Shown here piece after piece: positions 1 to 8,094 of a stretch of DNA of 64,000 nt. The notes beneath the pieces were generated by a model that saw only the letters and a program-made list of their open reading frames with translations, searched no databases and was not told where the DNA came from. The stretch comes from Methylobacterium planeticum (GTDB lineage: Bacteria; Pseudomonadota; Alphaproteobacteria; Rhizobiales; Beijerinckiaceae), in assembly GCF_008806345.1 (NCBI RefSeq), contig NZ_VZZJ01000022.1:1-64000 (forward strand), in the 5' to 3' direction. The position numbers and the translations under genes are program-made. How positions within the stretch are numbered: the stretch's first letter is position 1; the number at the start of each line of letters is the position of its first letter.

Positions 1-286
1 ACAGGCTCAGCGGCCGGATCGATTGGTCCACGTCCTCCGGCCGCACCTCCGGGCTCAGGAGCGCCGGCGCGTCGCCGCCCCTCCCGGCCGGTGGCTTCGA
101 AACCCTGCCGGACGGGGGCTTGGCATTGTTCCCCGCTGGGGGCTTGGCATTTTTCCCCGCTGGGGGCTTGGGATCCGTCCCCGCCGGGGGGTTGGAATCC
201 GTCCCTGCCGGGGGCTTGGAATCCGTCCCTGCCGGGGGCTTGGCGGATGCGCCTCTGGAGGCGGGAGGTTTGGGGGGCTTGCGCAT
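1..286 (-). CDS. ruvB: Holliday junction branch-migration helicase RuvB, N-terminal part, with repeat-rich extension (runs off window)
   Basis: This open frame enters from the left edge. Its first 95 residues are visible. From about residue 75 it reads ALLSPEVRPEDVDQSIRPLSL, which matches the start of RuvB, the hexameric ATPase that drives Holliday junction branch migration with RuvA. Residues 16-63 before this are six 8-residue units of the type KPPAGTDS, so the family homology begins some 70 residues later than usual. The ATG at 286 has a perfect AGGAGG at 295-300, which argues that the extension is translated; no other start codon lies in frame before the homology begins. ruvA and ruvC lie upstream on the same strand. 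The Walker motifs are outside the window. The assignment rests on the short conserved N-terminus. Confidence 0.82.
   Translation of the reverse strand, partial: MRKPPKPPASRGASAKPPAGTDSKPPAGTDSNPPAGTDPKPPAGKNAKPPAGNNAKPPSGRVSKPPAGRGGDAPALLSPEVRPEDVDQSIRPLSL
98..241 (-). repeat. Six tandem 24-bp units encoding an 8-residue Pro/Lys-rich repeat in RuvB
   Basis: Six adjacent 24-bp units, plus a partial seventh, each encode K/N-P-P-A/S-G-x-x-x. Units differ at the third, seventh and eighth codons (TDS, TDP, KNA, NNA, RVS), so the array has partly diverged. The period is a multiple of three, so gain or loss of a unit keeps the reading frame. Confidence 0.93.
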
Positions 287-342
287 GAGCCCGCCCTCCT
301 AGCGCGCGCGTCGGCGGAAGTCGAAGCGCCGCACGATCGGGC

Positions 343-840
343 TCACTCGACCTCGGGCTCGATCTTCTCGAGGCCGCCGATGTGGCGCTGGGCGTAGAGG
401 GGCAGGCCGACCTGGCGGATCAGCTCGAGCTGCGTCTCGAGGAAGTCGATATGGCCTTCCTCGTCCGTGGCGAGGTCCTCGAACAGGATCTTGGAGACCC
501 GGTCGTTGATCGAGTCGCAGTACTTGGCGGCCTCGAGATAGAGCGCGCGCGCCTCGTTCTCGGCGGCGAGGTCGCACTCGATGATTTCCTGGACGTTCTG
601 GCCGATCCGCAGCGGATCGAGTTCCTGGAGGTTCGGAAAGCCTTCGAGGAAGAGGATGCGGTCGACGAAGCGATCCGCGTGGTTCATCTCCTCGATCGAT
701 TCCTTGCGCCAGAACTTGGCGAGATCGATATAGCCCCAGTCGTTCAGCATCCGGAAGTGGAGCCAGTACTGGCTGACCGCCGTCAGCTCGCTGCGAAGTC
801 CTCGGTTGAGGTACTCGACAACCTTCGCATCACCCTTCAT
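343..840 (-). CDS. bfr: Bacterioferritin
   Basis: Bacterioferritin is a 24-mer heme-binding iron storage protein of the cytoplasm that oxidises Fe(II) and stores the mineral. The 165-residue length is typical. All ferroxidase ligands are at the family positions: Glu18, Tyr25, Glu51, His54, Glu94, Glu127 and His130. Met52 is the expected axial heme ligand. A GGGAG-type ribosome site precedes the ATG. The gene lies 59 bp downstream of bfd on the same strand, so the two are probably co-transcribed; ruvB follows after 56 bp and may be in the same transcript. Regulation by iron is expected from the candidate Irr box upstream of bfd. Confidence 0.97.
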   Translation of the reverse strand: MKGDAKVVEYLNRGLRSELTAVSQYWLHFRMLNDWGYIDLAKFWRKESIEEMNHADRFVDRILFLEGFPNLQELDPLRIGQNVQEIIECDLAAENEARALYLEAAKYCDSINDRVSKILFEDLATDEEGHIDFLETQLELIRQVGLPLYAQRHIGGLEKIEPEVE

Positions 841-899
841 CGATCCGTCTCCCTGCGGCCCATGTCAGCCGGAGGGTAGGCCGGGCGCGGATGTCGCGC

Positions 900-1157
900 T
901 CAGGCGGCGATCCCCTCCTCCGCAGTTTGGACCTTGACCAGAGTACAGGTGCTTGCGCAAGCGCCGGAGCAGGAATGCGCGGCCTCGTCGAGGGCCTTCT
1001 GCATGATCGACCGGATGGTCCGGGCGCAGCGGCCACATTTCGGGCTGCAGCCGAGGCAGGCATAGACCTGCGCCGGGGTGCGCGGGCAGGCCGGACCGCC
1101 TTGGAGGCAGGCGCGCACGGCGCCATCGGACAGGACGTTGCAGGAACAGACGATCAT
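900..1157 (-). CDS. bfd: Bacterioferritin-associated ferredoxin (2Fe-2S)
   Basis: Bfd delivers electrons to bacterioferritin so that stored iron can be released. The 85-residue protein starts MIVCSCN and has the Bfd cysteine pattern Cys4-x-Cys6 followed by Cys41-x-x-Cys44, which would hold the [2Fe-2S] cluster. Further cysteines near residues 63-71 are extra. An upstream GTG at 1190 would add 11 residues, but the family starts at the ATG used here and the GTG has no ribosome site. Its position directly upstream of bfr supports the pairing. Confidence 0.88.
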   Translation of the reverse strand: MIVCSCNVLSDGAVRACLQGGPACPRTPAQVYACLGCSPKCGRCARTIRSIMQKALDEAAHSCSGACASTCTLVKVQTAEEGIAA

Positions 1158-1287
1158 TCGAGGCCGCAACTCGCGCGTGGTCGACGCCACAGGAGGAGGG
1201 GCGACCGGGCGGGCAGGCCCGTCCGGCCGGTGAGGGATCGCGCTGCGGAAGCGAAAACGCCAAGCCCCGCACCGCCTTGCCTGCTAG

Positions 1288-1304
1288 ATTAGAACTCTTG
1301 AAAA
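1288..1304 (-). promoter_or_regulatory. Candidate Irr (iron-control element) box in the bfd-bfr upstream gap
   Basis: Read on the minus strand the site is TTTTCAA-GAG-TTCTAAT, against the Irr consensus TTTAGAA-N3-TTCTAAA: 5 of 7 and 6 of 7 bases match. It lies about 130 bp upstream of bfd in an AT-rich island (about 1283-1330) within the otherwise GC-rich gap 1158-1492. Irr represses iron storage genes in iron-starved Rhizobiales. The rest of the gap shows no gene. The call is by pattern only. Confidence 0.4.
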
Positions 1305-1492
1305 CTGCATTACTATCAAGAACTTAGCTCCCCCGATCCGGTTTGGCAAGCCTTGGCATCCCAGACCCGTGCGCGCAATTCAGTCGCGGGCGCGCTGCCG
1401 CCGCAGGGGGTCCGGGGCGGGGGCGTCCGGGCACGGCCTCGCGCAGGGTCTCGGGAAGGGGCGGATCGCGGCGAGGCCTGCCGCCGCGGGCT

Positions 1493-2110
1493 TCAGCGGG
1501 CGAGCTCGCGCAGCCCGAGGCGGATCAGGGTCTTGGCCTCCGCGCCCTCGCCGGCGGTTTTGAGGGCGGCGGCGACCGCCGTCGCGGCCTGGACCTGCGG
1601 GTAGCCGAGATTGACCAGGGCCGAGACCGCGTCCGCCACCGGCCCGGGGGCGGTGCGGTCCGCGACGGCGCCCGTCAGGGCGATCAGGGCCGGGTCGATC
1701 GGCGCGTAGGCGGGGGCCTTGTCCTTGAGCTCGGCCACCAGCCGGGCGGCGAGGCGCGGGCCGACCCCGGGCGCGCGCGCCACCGCGGCCCGGTCGCCGG
1801 TCGCGATGGCGTTGGCGAGGGCGTCCGGCTCCATCACCGAGAGCACCCCGAGGGCGACCCGGGCGCCGACCCCCTGCACGGTCTGGAGCAGGCGGAACCA
1901 TTCCCGCTCCGGGTCCGAGCGGAAGCCGTAGAGGCGGATCATGTCCTCGCGCACATGCGTCTCGATGGCGAGCTCCGCCGCCTCGCCGGGCTTCGGCAGG
2001 CGCTGGAGGGTGCGGGCGGAGCAATGCACCACGTAGCCAACGCCCTGGACGTCGAGGATCACGAAATCCTCCCCGAAGGAATCCACCACGCCCCTGAGCT
2101 TGCCGATCAT
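1493..2110 (-). CDS. ruvA: Holliday junction branch-migration protein RuvA
   Basis: RuvA forms the tetramer that holds the four-way junction and loads RuvB. The 205-residue protein starts MIGKLRGVV, has an N-terminal OB fold, two helix-hairpin-helix motifs ([18 protein letters not shown] and [19 protein letters not shown]), and a C-terminal RuvB-binding domain after a flexible linker. The length is normal. ruvC is upstream on the same strand but is separated from it by yceI on the opposite strand, and ruvB follows only after bfd and bfr, so the usual ruvCAB operon is broken up here. Confidence 0.96.
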   Translation of the reverse strand: MIGKLRGVVDSFGEDFVILDVQGVGYVVHCSARTLQRLPKPGEAAELAIETHVREDMIRLYGFRSDPEREWFRLLQTVQGVGARVALGVLSVMEPDALANAIATGDRAAVARAPGVGPRLAARLVAELKDKAPAYAPIDPALIALTGAVADRTAPGPVADAVSALVNLGYPQVQAATAVAAALKTAGEGAEAKTLIRLGLRELAR

Positions 2111-2341
2111 CGCCCCAACCGCCTCCGCGCCGTCCGCGCCTGCCTACAGGGCCGCGGCGGCGAGCGCCATGCGGCAGGGGTGAGGGGCGGGCCCGGCTCT
2201 CGGCCGGAGGACCGGCGGGGCAGGCCGGCCGGGACGGCGATCGCAATCTCGCCCCGGCCCGGCGCCGGCGCCTTGAGGCGGCCCGGGCTTCGTGACATCG
2301 AGGAGGCGCCCACCACGCCCACACGAGACCGTCAGAGCCCG

Positions 2342-2965
2342 ATGCGCCAGACCGCACCGATCCTCGCCCTCCTGCTCCTCGCCGCCGGCCCGCTCGCGGC
2401 CGCCGATTCCGCCGCCCCGGCCGCGCCCTCCACGGACCCGACGCAGGTGCGCCCGGGCGCCTACCGGCTCGACACGGCGCACGGCAAGATCACCTGGTCG
2501 GTGAGCCATCTCGGCTTCTCGACCTATTACGGGGGCATCACGGACGTCACCGGCGAGGCGCATCTCGACCCGAAGGAGCCGGCCAGGTCCCGCCTCACGG
2601 TCACGATCGGCATCGACAGCGTCAACGGCCTCGACGAGAGGCTGAACCAGCATCTCAGGTCGCCGGACTTCTTCGACGCCGCGAAGTTCCCCAAGGCCGC
2701 CTTCACGGCGACCTCGGTGGAGCCGACGAGCCCGACCACCGCCCGGGTCAGCGGCGACCTCACCCTCAAGGGCGTGACGAAGCCCGTCGCCTTCGACGCG
2801 ACCTTCAACCAGGCCGGGATCAGCCCCGTGGACAAGGCCTACACGGTGGGCTTCGACGGGCGCACCGTGCTCAAGCGCTCCGATTTCGGCATCAGCGCCT
2901 TCCTGCCCCTCCTCGGCGACGAGGTCTCGCTGCGCCTCGAGGGCGAGTTCAAGGCGGTGGAATAG
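2342..2965 (+). CDS. YceI-family periplasmic lipid-binding protein
   Basis: The 207-residue product has a signal peptide (MRQTAPILALLLLAAGPLAAA) and a complete YceI domain, a lipocalin-like barrel that binds isoprenoid or other lipids. Diagnostic stretches are YRLDTAHGKITWSVSHLGF at about 37, the HLRSPDFFDAAKFPKAAF segment near 100, and GVTKPVAFDATF. The frame is open far upstream on the plus strand, but that part lies over ruvA and the signal peptide fixes the start. The gene sits between ruvA and ruvC on the opposite strand and converges with ruvC, with 13 bp between the stops. The ligand is unknown. Confidence 0.92.
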   Translation: MRQTAPILALLLLAAGPLAAADSAAPAAPSTDPTQVRPGAYRLDTAHGKITWSVSHLGFSTYYGGITDVTGEAHLDPKEPARSRLTVTIGIDSVNGLDERLNQHLRSPDFFDAAKFPKAAFTATSVEPTSPTTARVSGDLTLKGVTKPVAFDATFNQAGISPVDKAYTVGFDGRTVLKRSDFGISAFLPLLGDEVSLRLEGEFKAVE

Positions 2966-2978
2966 GCGCCCTCCCCGC

Positions 2979-3542
2979 TCAGCTGCGCGCGAGCGCCGCC
3001 GCGATCCGGGCCGCGCCGGGGCCGCTGACGCCGGCCGGGAGGTGACTCCGCTTCAGGGCATGCGTGCCCCGGTGGCTGTTGTGGGTGATCGCGATGGCGA
3101 GGGCGTCCGCCGCGTCGGCGAGCTTGAACTCGGCCTTGGGCAGCAGGAACTTCACCATGGCCTGGATCTGGGTCTTCTCGGCGTGGCCCGAGCCCGCGAC
3201 CGTCTTCTTGATCAGGTTCGCGGCGTATTCGTAGACCGGCACGCCCGCGAGCGCGGGCACGAGGAGCGCCACCGCGCGGGCGTGGCCGAGCTTCAGCGTC
3301 GCCTGCGCGTCCTTGTTGACGAAGGTCTCCTCCACCGAGACCTCGTCGGGCCGGAAGGCCGCCACGATGCGGCTGATGCCCTCGTAGAGCTCGCGCAGGC
3401 GCAGGGCCAGCGGCAGGTCCCCGTCCGAGGTGACGACGCCGCAATCGACGTAGGCGAGCTTGGTGCCGGTGGCGGTGACGACGCCCCAGCCGGTGCGGCG
3501 CAGGCCCGGATCGATCCCGAGGATGCGGACGGGAATGCTCAT
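2979..3542 (-). CDS. ruvC: Crossover junction endodeoxyribonuclease RuvC
   Basis: RuvC is the dimeric nuclease that resolves Holliday junctions. The 187-residue product begins [20 protein letters not shown] with the first catalytic Asp at residue 11. It contains [11 protein letters not shown] with the catalytic Glu and the C-terminal [12 protein letters not shown] with the last acidic/His residues. The frame extends upstream, but the RNase H fold begins here and a GAGG ribosome site lies about 8 nt before the ATG. No LexA-type GTTC/GAAC-N7 box was seen upstream. Confidence 0.96.
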   Translation of the reverse strand: MSIPVRILGIDPGLRRTGWGVVTATGTKLAYVDCGVVTSDGDLPLALRLRELYEGISRIVAAFRPDEVSVEETFVNKDAQATLKLGHARAVALLVPALAGVPVYEYAANLIKKTVAGSGHAEKTQIQAMVKFLLPKAEFKLADAADALAIAITHNSHRGTHALKRSHLPAGVSGPGAARIAAALARS

Positions 3543-3815
3543 GGGCCTGCCTCGACGGGACGGGGTGACGCGGCGCGGTTCCCCGCGCCCCTCCCGGAGC
3601 CATAAGCACATAGCGTGAACGAGGCGTTTCACCAAGGGCCGAGGCGCGCCACCAGGAGGGTCGCGGGACGGAGCGCGGCGACCGGCGCGAACGTGCTGCA
3701 GCGCACGCACCCGGCGCGCCCCCCTGTAACGCCCGCGCCCGCCTCCCGAACTTCAAGACATCGCCCCGGCGCGACGCCGGCCGCGTCCCCGATCGCCCCG
3801 ATCCGGAGGCCCCCG

Positions 3816-5102
3816 ATGAAACTGCTCCTCGCCGCGACCCCGCTCACCGGCCATCTCAACCCGCTCCTCGCCATCGCCCGCCTCGCCCAGGCCCGGGGCG
3901 ACGAGGTGGTGGTGACCACCGCCCGGGCCTTCGCCGACCGCGTCGCGGCGGCGGGCCTGCGCTGCGTGCCCTATGCCGACGACGACGCGCCGGAATTCCG
4001 CGCCACCGACCTCCCCGCGGGCCCCGAGCGCTCCCGGCGCGAGTTCGAGCGCCGCTTCCTCGATCCGATCCCGGTCCAGGCGGCGGCCCTGCGGGCGCTG
4101 ATCGCCGCGGAGCGGCCGGACGTGGTCGTGGCCGGCACCCTGTTCCTCGGGGTGCTGCCGCTGCTGCTCTCGGATGCGCCGCGCCCGCCCATCGTCGGCT
4201 ACAATGTCAGCTTCCTGTTCCGCGACCGGGCCGACGGGGCGCCGCTCGGGCCGGGCCTGCCCCCCGCCCGGGACGCGGCGGAGGCCGCCCGCTACGCCGC
4301 GTTCGGGGCGGCGGCCGATGCCGCCTTCGTCAACCCGGTGCGGGCCTACGCGGACGCGATCCTCCTGCGCCTCGACGCCCGGCCGCTGCCCGCCTCCCTG
4401 ACCCAGTCGATCCTGACCCTGCCGGACGCCCTGATCCAGCCGACGGTGCGGGCTTTCGAGTACCCGGACGGGGGGCTGCCCGAGCGCCTGCGCTTCGTCG
4501 GCGCCCTGCCGCTCCCCGCCGGCGAGACCGCAACGCCGGATTGGTGGCCCGAGCTCGACGGCGGCCGCCGGGTCGTCCTCGTCACGCAGGGCACCCTCGC
4601 CAACGGCGATCTCGGCGAGCTCCTGGAGCCGACGCTCGCGGCGCTCGCCCACCGGGACGACCTCCTGGTGATCGCCACCACCGGCGGGCGCCCGGTCGAG
4701 GCCGTGCGCGGGCCGGTTCCGGCCAATGCCCGGATCGCCCGCTTCCTGCCCTTCGGGGCCCTGATGCCGAAGGTCGACCTCCTGGTCACCAACGGCGGCT
4801 ACGGCAGCGTCACCCTGGCGCTGGCGGCGGGGGTGCCGCTGGTCTCGGCGGGGGTCACCGAGGACAAGGCCGAGATCGGCGCCCGCATCGCCTGGTCGGG
4901 GGCGGGCCTCAACCTCGCGGCGAACGCCCCCGGGCCGGAGGCGATCCGGACCGCGGCCGAGGCGGTGCTGGCCGATCCCCGCTTCCGCACCCGGGCCCGC
5001 GACCTCGCCCTCGACTTCGCCCGCCACGACACGCCGCGGGAGATCCTGGCGGTGATCGACGGGGCGGCGAGCACCGCGCTGGCGCACCCGGCCGCGGCCT
5101 GA
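3816..5102 (+). CDS. GT1-type (MGT/UGT-like) glycosyltransferase
   Basis: The 428-residue protein has the two-domain fold of nucleotide-sugar glycosyltransferases that decorate small lipophilic acceptors. The N-terminus MKLLLAATPLTGHLNPLLA carries the conserved GHLNP. The C-terminal nucleotide-binding part has VTNGGYGSVTLALAAGVP followed by an E-D-K-A-E-I-G segment that takes the place of the usual Q-W motif. GGAGG at 3805-3809 sets the ATG at 3816; the frame is open 67 codons further upstream without a better start. It is divergent from ruvC. Acceptor and sugar cannot be told from sequence. Confidence 0.85.
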   Translation: MKLLLAATPLTGHLNPLLAIARLAQARGDEVVVTTARAFADRVAAAGLRCVPYADDDAPEFRATDLPAGPERSRREFERRFLDPIPVQAAALRALIAAERPDVVVAGTLFLGVLPLLLSDAPRPPIVGYNVSFLFRDRADGAPLGPGLPPARDAAEAARYAAFGAAADAAFVNPVRAYADAILLRLDARPLPASLTQSILTLPDALIQPTVRAFEYPDGGLPERLRFVGALPLPAGETATPDWWPELDGGRRVVLVTQGTLANGDLGELLEPTLAALAHRDDLLVIATTGGRPVEAVRGPVPANARIARFLPFGALMPKVDLLVTNGGYGSVTLALAAGVPLVSAGVTEDKAEIGARIAWSGAGLNLAANAPGPEAIRTAAEAVLADPRFRTRARDLALDFARHDTPREILAVIDGAASTALAHPAAA

Positions 5103-5247
5103 CCGGGTGCCCCGGCCCGGTGAGCCTGGGCGCCCCGGCTCTCCGGGCCGGGGCCCATACGCGATCGTGTAGTCGGGCCCCGGCACCGGCGCGCCCGCCG
5201 CGCCGTTGTGATCGCAGCGCGACCCTGCGCTGCGGAACCGCGACGCC

Positions 5248-6687
5248 ATGGCGAGCTGGCCGAGTTGGCTGTTCAGGCGCGAGACCCTCCTGGCCGGCGC
5301 GGCGCTGATCCTCGCCGCCGGGGCGCTCGTGGCGTGGTACTGGCTGCAGGCCACCGTCCTGACCATCGCGGTCGCCCCCCGGGACGGGACGGAGCCGGAG
5401 CTGATCAAGGCCTACGCGGACGGGCTTGAGGCCGACCGCGCCGGCATCCGCCTGAAGATCCTGTCCCTCGACGACGTGCGGGAGAGCGCCGCCGCCCTGC
5501 AGGATGGCCGCGCCGACCTCGCGGTGGTCCGGCCGGACGTGTCGCTGCCGACGAACGGCCTCACCCTGGCGATCCTGCGCGACCAGGCGATGCTGATCGC
5601 CGCGCCGGAGGCCTCCGGGATCCGCAGCTTCCCCAAGCTCGCGGGCAAGCGCCTCGGCATCGCCGCGCACAAGGACGCGGACGTGCGCCTGCTGCAGAAC
5701 CTCCTCGGCTATTACGGCCTCACCCTCGACACCGGCGCCGGCGCCAATGCCGGCGCCAGCGCCGGCCCGGTCCCGCCCCGGGGCGTGCGCCTCGTCCCGG
5801 TGGACCACGCGGCGGTCGCGGCCGCCCTGCGCGCCCGGCAGATCGACGCCTTCGTCAGCATCATCGCCCCCTCGGCGCCCAAGGCCCTGGAGCTCGTCGC
5901 GGCGGTGCAGTCCGTCAGCCGGGGCGGCAAGGTGGACTTCGTCGCCGTCTCCGAGGACGACGCCATCATCGAGCGCTTCCCCAAGCTCCAGGCCGTCACC
6001 ATCCCGGGCGGCCTGTTCGGCGGCCAGCCCAAGCTGCCGGAGGACGACGTCAAGACGGTGGGCGCCTCCTACCGCCTGATGGCCCGGGCCTCCCTCGGCC
6101 GGGTCCTGGCCGCCGACGTCACCCAGCACCTGTTCGAGATGCGCACGACGGCCGGGCAGGCGACGGCCGCCGCCGACTACATCCTGGCGCCCGCCTACGA
6201 GACCACGGCGGCGGCCACGAGCGCGCGCATCCCGATCCATCCCGGCGCGATCGACTATTTCGAGCGCGAGCAGCACAGCTTCGTCGACCGCTACGGCGAC
6301 ACCCTCTACCTCATCGCCGCCCTGGCCGGCGGCCTCGCCTCCGCCCTCGCCTGGCTGCGCCAGCGCCTGGCGAACCTGCGCCGCGAGCGCATCGACGAGG
6401 TGATGGACCGGCTCCTGGCGATCATCGACGAGGCCCGGACCCTGAGCGACCCCGCCGCCCTCGCGGCCCTCACGGTGGAGATCGACCGCCTCGCCACCGA
6501 CGTGGTGCGCTACGCCCGGGCCCGCGAGCCCGACGCCCGCACCATGGCGGCGGTCTCCATCGCGATCGAGACCGCCAAGGCCACGGTGGCGGAGTGCCGG
6601 CAGGCCCTCGCGGGCCGCGAGCCGCCCGCCGCCCCCGGCGCGGGCAAGCTCCGCCTCCACCTCGCCGGCACCGACGCGCCGGCCTGA
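5248..6687 (+). CDS. Membrane-anchored TAXI-family (TRAP-type) solute-binding protein
   Basis: The 479-residue protein has an N-terminal membrane segment at about 13-36 (LLAGAALILAAGALVAWYWL), a periplasmic TAXI/NMT1-like binding domain (LTIAVAPRDGTEPELIKAYADGL onward), a second membrane segment near 350-370 (TLYLIAALAGGLASALAWL) and a cytoplasmic helical tail rich in acidic and basic residues. An Ala-Gly-rich insert lies near residues 165-175. Ordinary TAXI proteins are soluble or lipid-anchored and are encoded beside a TRAP permease, but no permease gene is present here. A sensory rather than a transport role is possible but not shown. Confidence 0.75.
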   Translation: MASWPSWLFRRETLLAGAALILAAGALVAWYWLQATVLTIAVAPRDGTEPELIKAYADGLEADRAGIRLKILSLDDVRESAAALQDGRADLAVVRPDVSLPTNGLTLAILRDQAMLIAAPEASGIRSFPKLAGKRLGIAAHKDADVRLLQNLLGYYGLTLDTGAGANAGASAGPVPPRGVRLVPVDHAAVAAALRARQIDAFVSIIAPSAPKALELVAAVQSVSRGGKVDFVAVSEDDAIIERFPKLQAVTIPGGLFGGQPKLPEDDVKTVGASYRLMARASLGRVLAADVTQHLFEMRTTAGQATAAADYILAPAYETTAAATSARIPIHPGAIDYFEREQHSFVDRYGDTLYLIAALAGGLASALAWLRQRLANLRRERIDEVMDRLLAIIDEARTLSDPAALAALTVEIDRLATDVVRYARAREPDARTMAAVSIAIETAKATVAECRQALAGREPPAAPGAGKLRLHLAGTDAPA

Positions 6688-6730
6688 TGCCGGGGACCGG
6701 ACCGGAGCGCGGGACGCCGGGGTCCCCGCG

Positions 6731-7411
6731 TCACGGGCAGGAGGCGCCGCTCGGCAGGACGATCTCGTTGTAGGCGTTGCCGTTGTAGGTCTGCCCGGCG
6801 CGCACCGGCCAGGGCGCCGCGACCCTGAAGGTGAACTGGTTGTTGGCGTTGCCCACGAACTTCATCAGCGCGCTTCCGAGGAGCGGCGTGTAGGGCACCG
6901 TCACCTCGGCCAGGATGTAGCGCATGCCCGGCAGCTGGAATCCGGGCGGGATGGTCAGGTCGGTGGCCACCTTGGGCTGGCGCGCCGTCGCGTTGGTCGT
7001 CGCGACGCTGGAGCAGACCCGGGGCGGGGAGGTCCCGGGATTGGTCAGGTCGACCCCCATCGCGCTCACGATGATCGCGACGCCCGCGCTGCTGAACGGC
7101 CGCAGCACCAGGGTCGAGGACGCCAGGATGTCGTTCATGGTCGCGGTGGCGATCGGGGATTGCGTGTCGCCCTGCGAGGTCAGGTCCGCGACCGTGCGGG
7201 CGAGCTGCGTGGCCTTGCGCCAGGCATCGAGGGCGCGCCCGAACTCGGTGGCGCCGAACAGGATCGTGAGCAGCACGGGCAGCACCAGCGCGAACTCGAT
7301 GGCGGAGACGCCGCCCGCGTCCCGGCGGAAGCGGCGCAGCCGGGCGCGCAGGGGCAGGCGGGCGCGCAGGGGCAGGCGGGCGGCCATCCGGGTTCGCACG
7401 CGCCTCAGCAT
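6731..7411 (-). CDS. TadE-like pilus assembly protein (downstream copy)
   Basis: This 226-residue protein has an Arg-rich N-terminus containing a duplicated RLPLRA motif, then GGVSAIEFALVLPVLLTILFG, the TadE/TadG-type prepilin-like hydrophobic segment, and a periplasmic C-terminus. TadE and TadG proteins are pseudopilins or accessory proteins of the Tad (Flp) type IV pilus system. Its ATG overlaps the stop of the upstream gene in ATGCTGA, which indicates translational coupling. The tad secretion core (ATPase, TadB/TadC, peptidase) is not in this window. Confidence 0.82.
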   Translation of the reverse strand: MLRRVRTRMAARLPLRARLPLRARLRRFRRDAGGVSAIEFALVLPVLLTILFGATEFGRALDAWRKATQLARTVADLTSQGDTQSPIATATMNDILASSTLVLRPFSSAGVAIIVSAMGVDLTNPGTSPPRVCSSVATTNATARQPKVATDLTIPPGFQLPGMRYILAEVTVPYTPLLGSALMKFVGNANNQFTFRVAAPWPVRAGQTYNGNAYNEIVLPSGASCP

Positions 7412-8037
7412 GGCGAGCCCGAGCTGGTGTCGTAGGGCTCGGTGCGGAACACCGCCGTCGACTGGAGCAGCCGCGCGCCGTCCGTGAAGGTCGGCGCCCC
7501 GAAATTGAGGAAGCCGAAGGCCACCGGGTACTTGACCGCGGCCGTCACGACCACGATCGCGCCGGGCTTGGCGCAGGAATAGGTCGACCCGAACCCGGTC
7601 GCCCAATCCTTGGTCTTGGGATCGAGGGGCGTCGGCGCGGTCCCGGCCGCGAAGCTGTTGCTCAGCACGACGTTGAGCTTGATCGCGCTGCAATCGAACG
7701 CGGTCGGGATGCGGGACGTCGTCGCGCCGCACATGGTGGTCCGGAGGCTGTTGAGCACGGTCGTCGAATCCGGCGGATTCGCATTCGCGCCCTGGAACGT
7801 GCCCGTGTAGATCGTCCGGACGGCGCGCTGCAGGCGCTCCTCCAGGTTCTGGGTCGCCCACATGATCAGGCAGATCTGCAGGATCGCCGCGACGAGCCCG
7901 AAGAAGGGAAGGCAGACCAGGGCGAATTCCACGGCGGCGGCCCCGCCGGCATCGTGGAGGAACGCCCCCCGACGCGCGCGCGGCCGCTCCCCGGCCTCCG
8001 TCACGCCCGCGCGGCGCCCTGGAACAGACGCGACCAT
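7405..8037 (-). CDS. TadE-like pilus assembly protein (middle gene)
   Basis: The 210-residue product has the TadE-type segment GGAAAVEFALVCLPFFGLV near residue 33 followed by further hydrophobic residues and a periplasmic domain with cysteines near the middle and at the C-terminus (...SSGSPC). The ATG at 8037 is used; a GTG at 8073 in the same frame would add 12 residues. It lies between a TadG-like gene and a second TadE-like gene on the same strand, so the three form one transcription unit. It probably contributes a minor pseudopilin of the Tad pilus. Confidence 0.82.
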   Translation of the reverse strand: MVASVPGRRAGVTEAGERPRARRGAFLHDAGGAAAVEFALVCLPFFGLVAAILQICLIMWATQNLEERLQRAVRTIYTGTFQGANANPPDSTTVLNSLRTTMCGATTSRIPTAFDCSAIKLNVVLSNSFAAGTAPTPLDPKTKDWATGFGSTYSCAKPGAIVVVTAAVKYPVAFGFLNFGAPTFTDGARLLQSTAVFRTEPYDTSSGSPC

Positions 8038-8094
8038 CTCAGATCCGAACCTTCCGCAACGGGGGAATGCCACTTCGCATCGGGGGCGCGCCGT

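Noticed and set aside
98-241. CRISPR or non-coding tandem repeat near the left edge
   Set aside because: Units are 24 bp with no spacers and lie in frame with a ribosome site and RuvB homology, so they are coding repeats.
1343-2341. Upstream extension of the yceI frame
   Set aside because: It is antisense to ruvA; the signal peptide at 2342 fixes the real start.
3543-3815. LexA box upstream of ruvC or recN
   Set aside because: No GTTC-N7-GTTC or GAAC-N7-GTTC pair was found in either upstream region.
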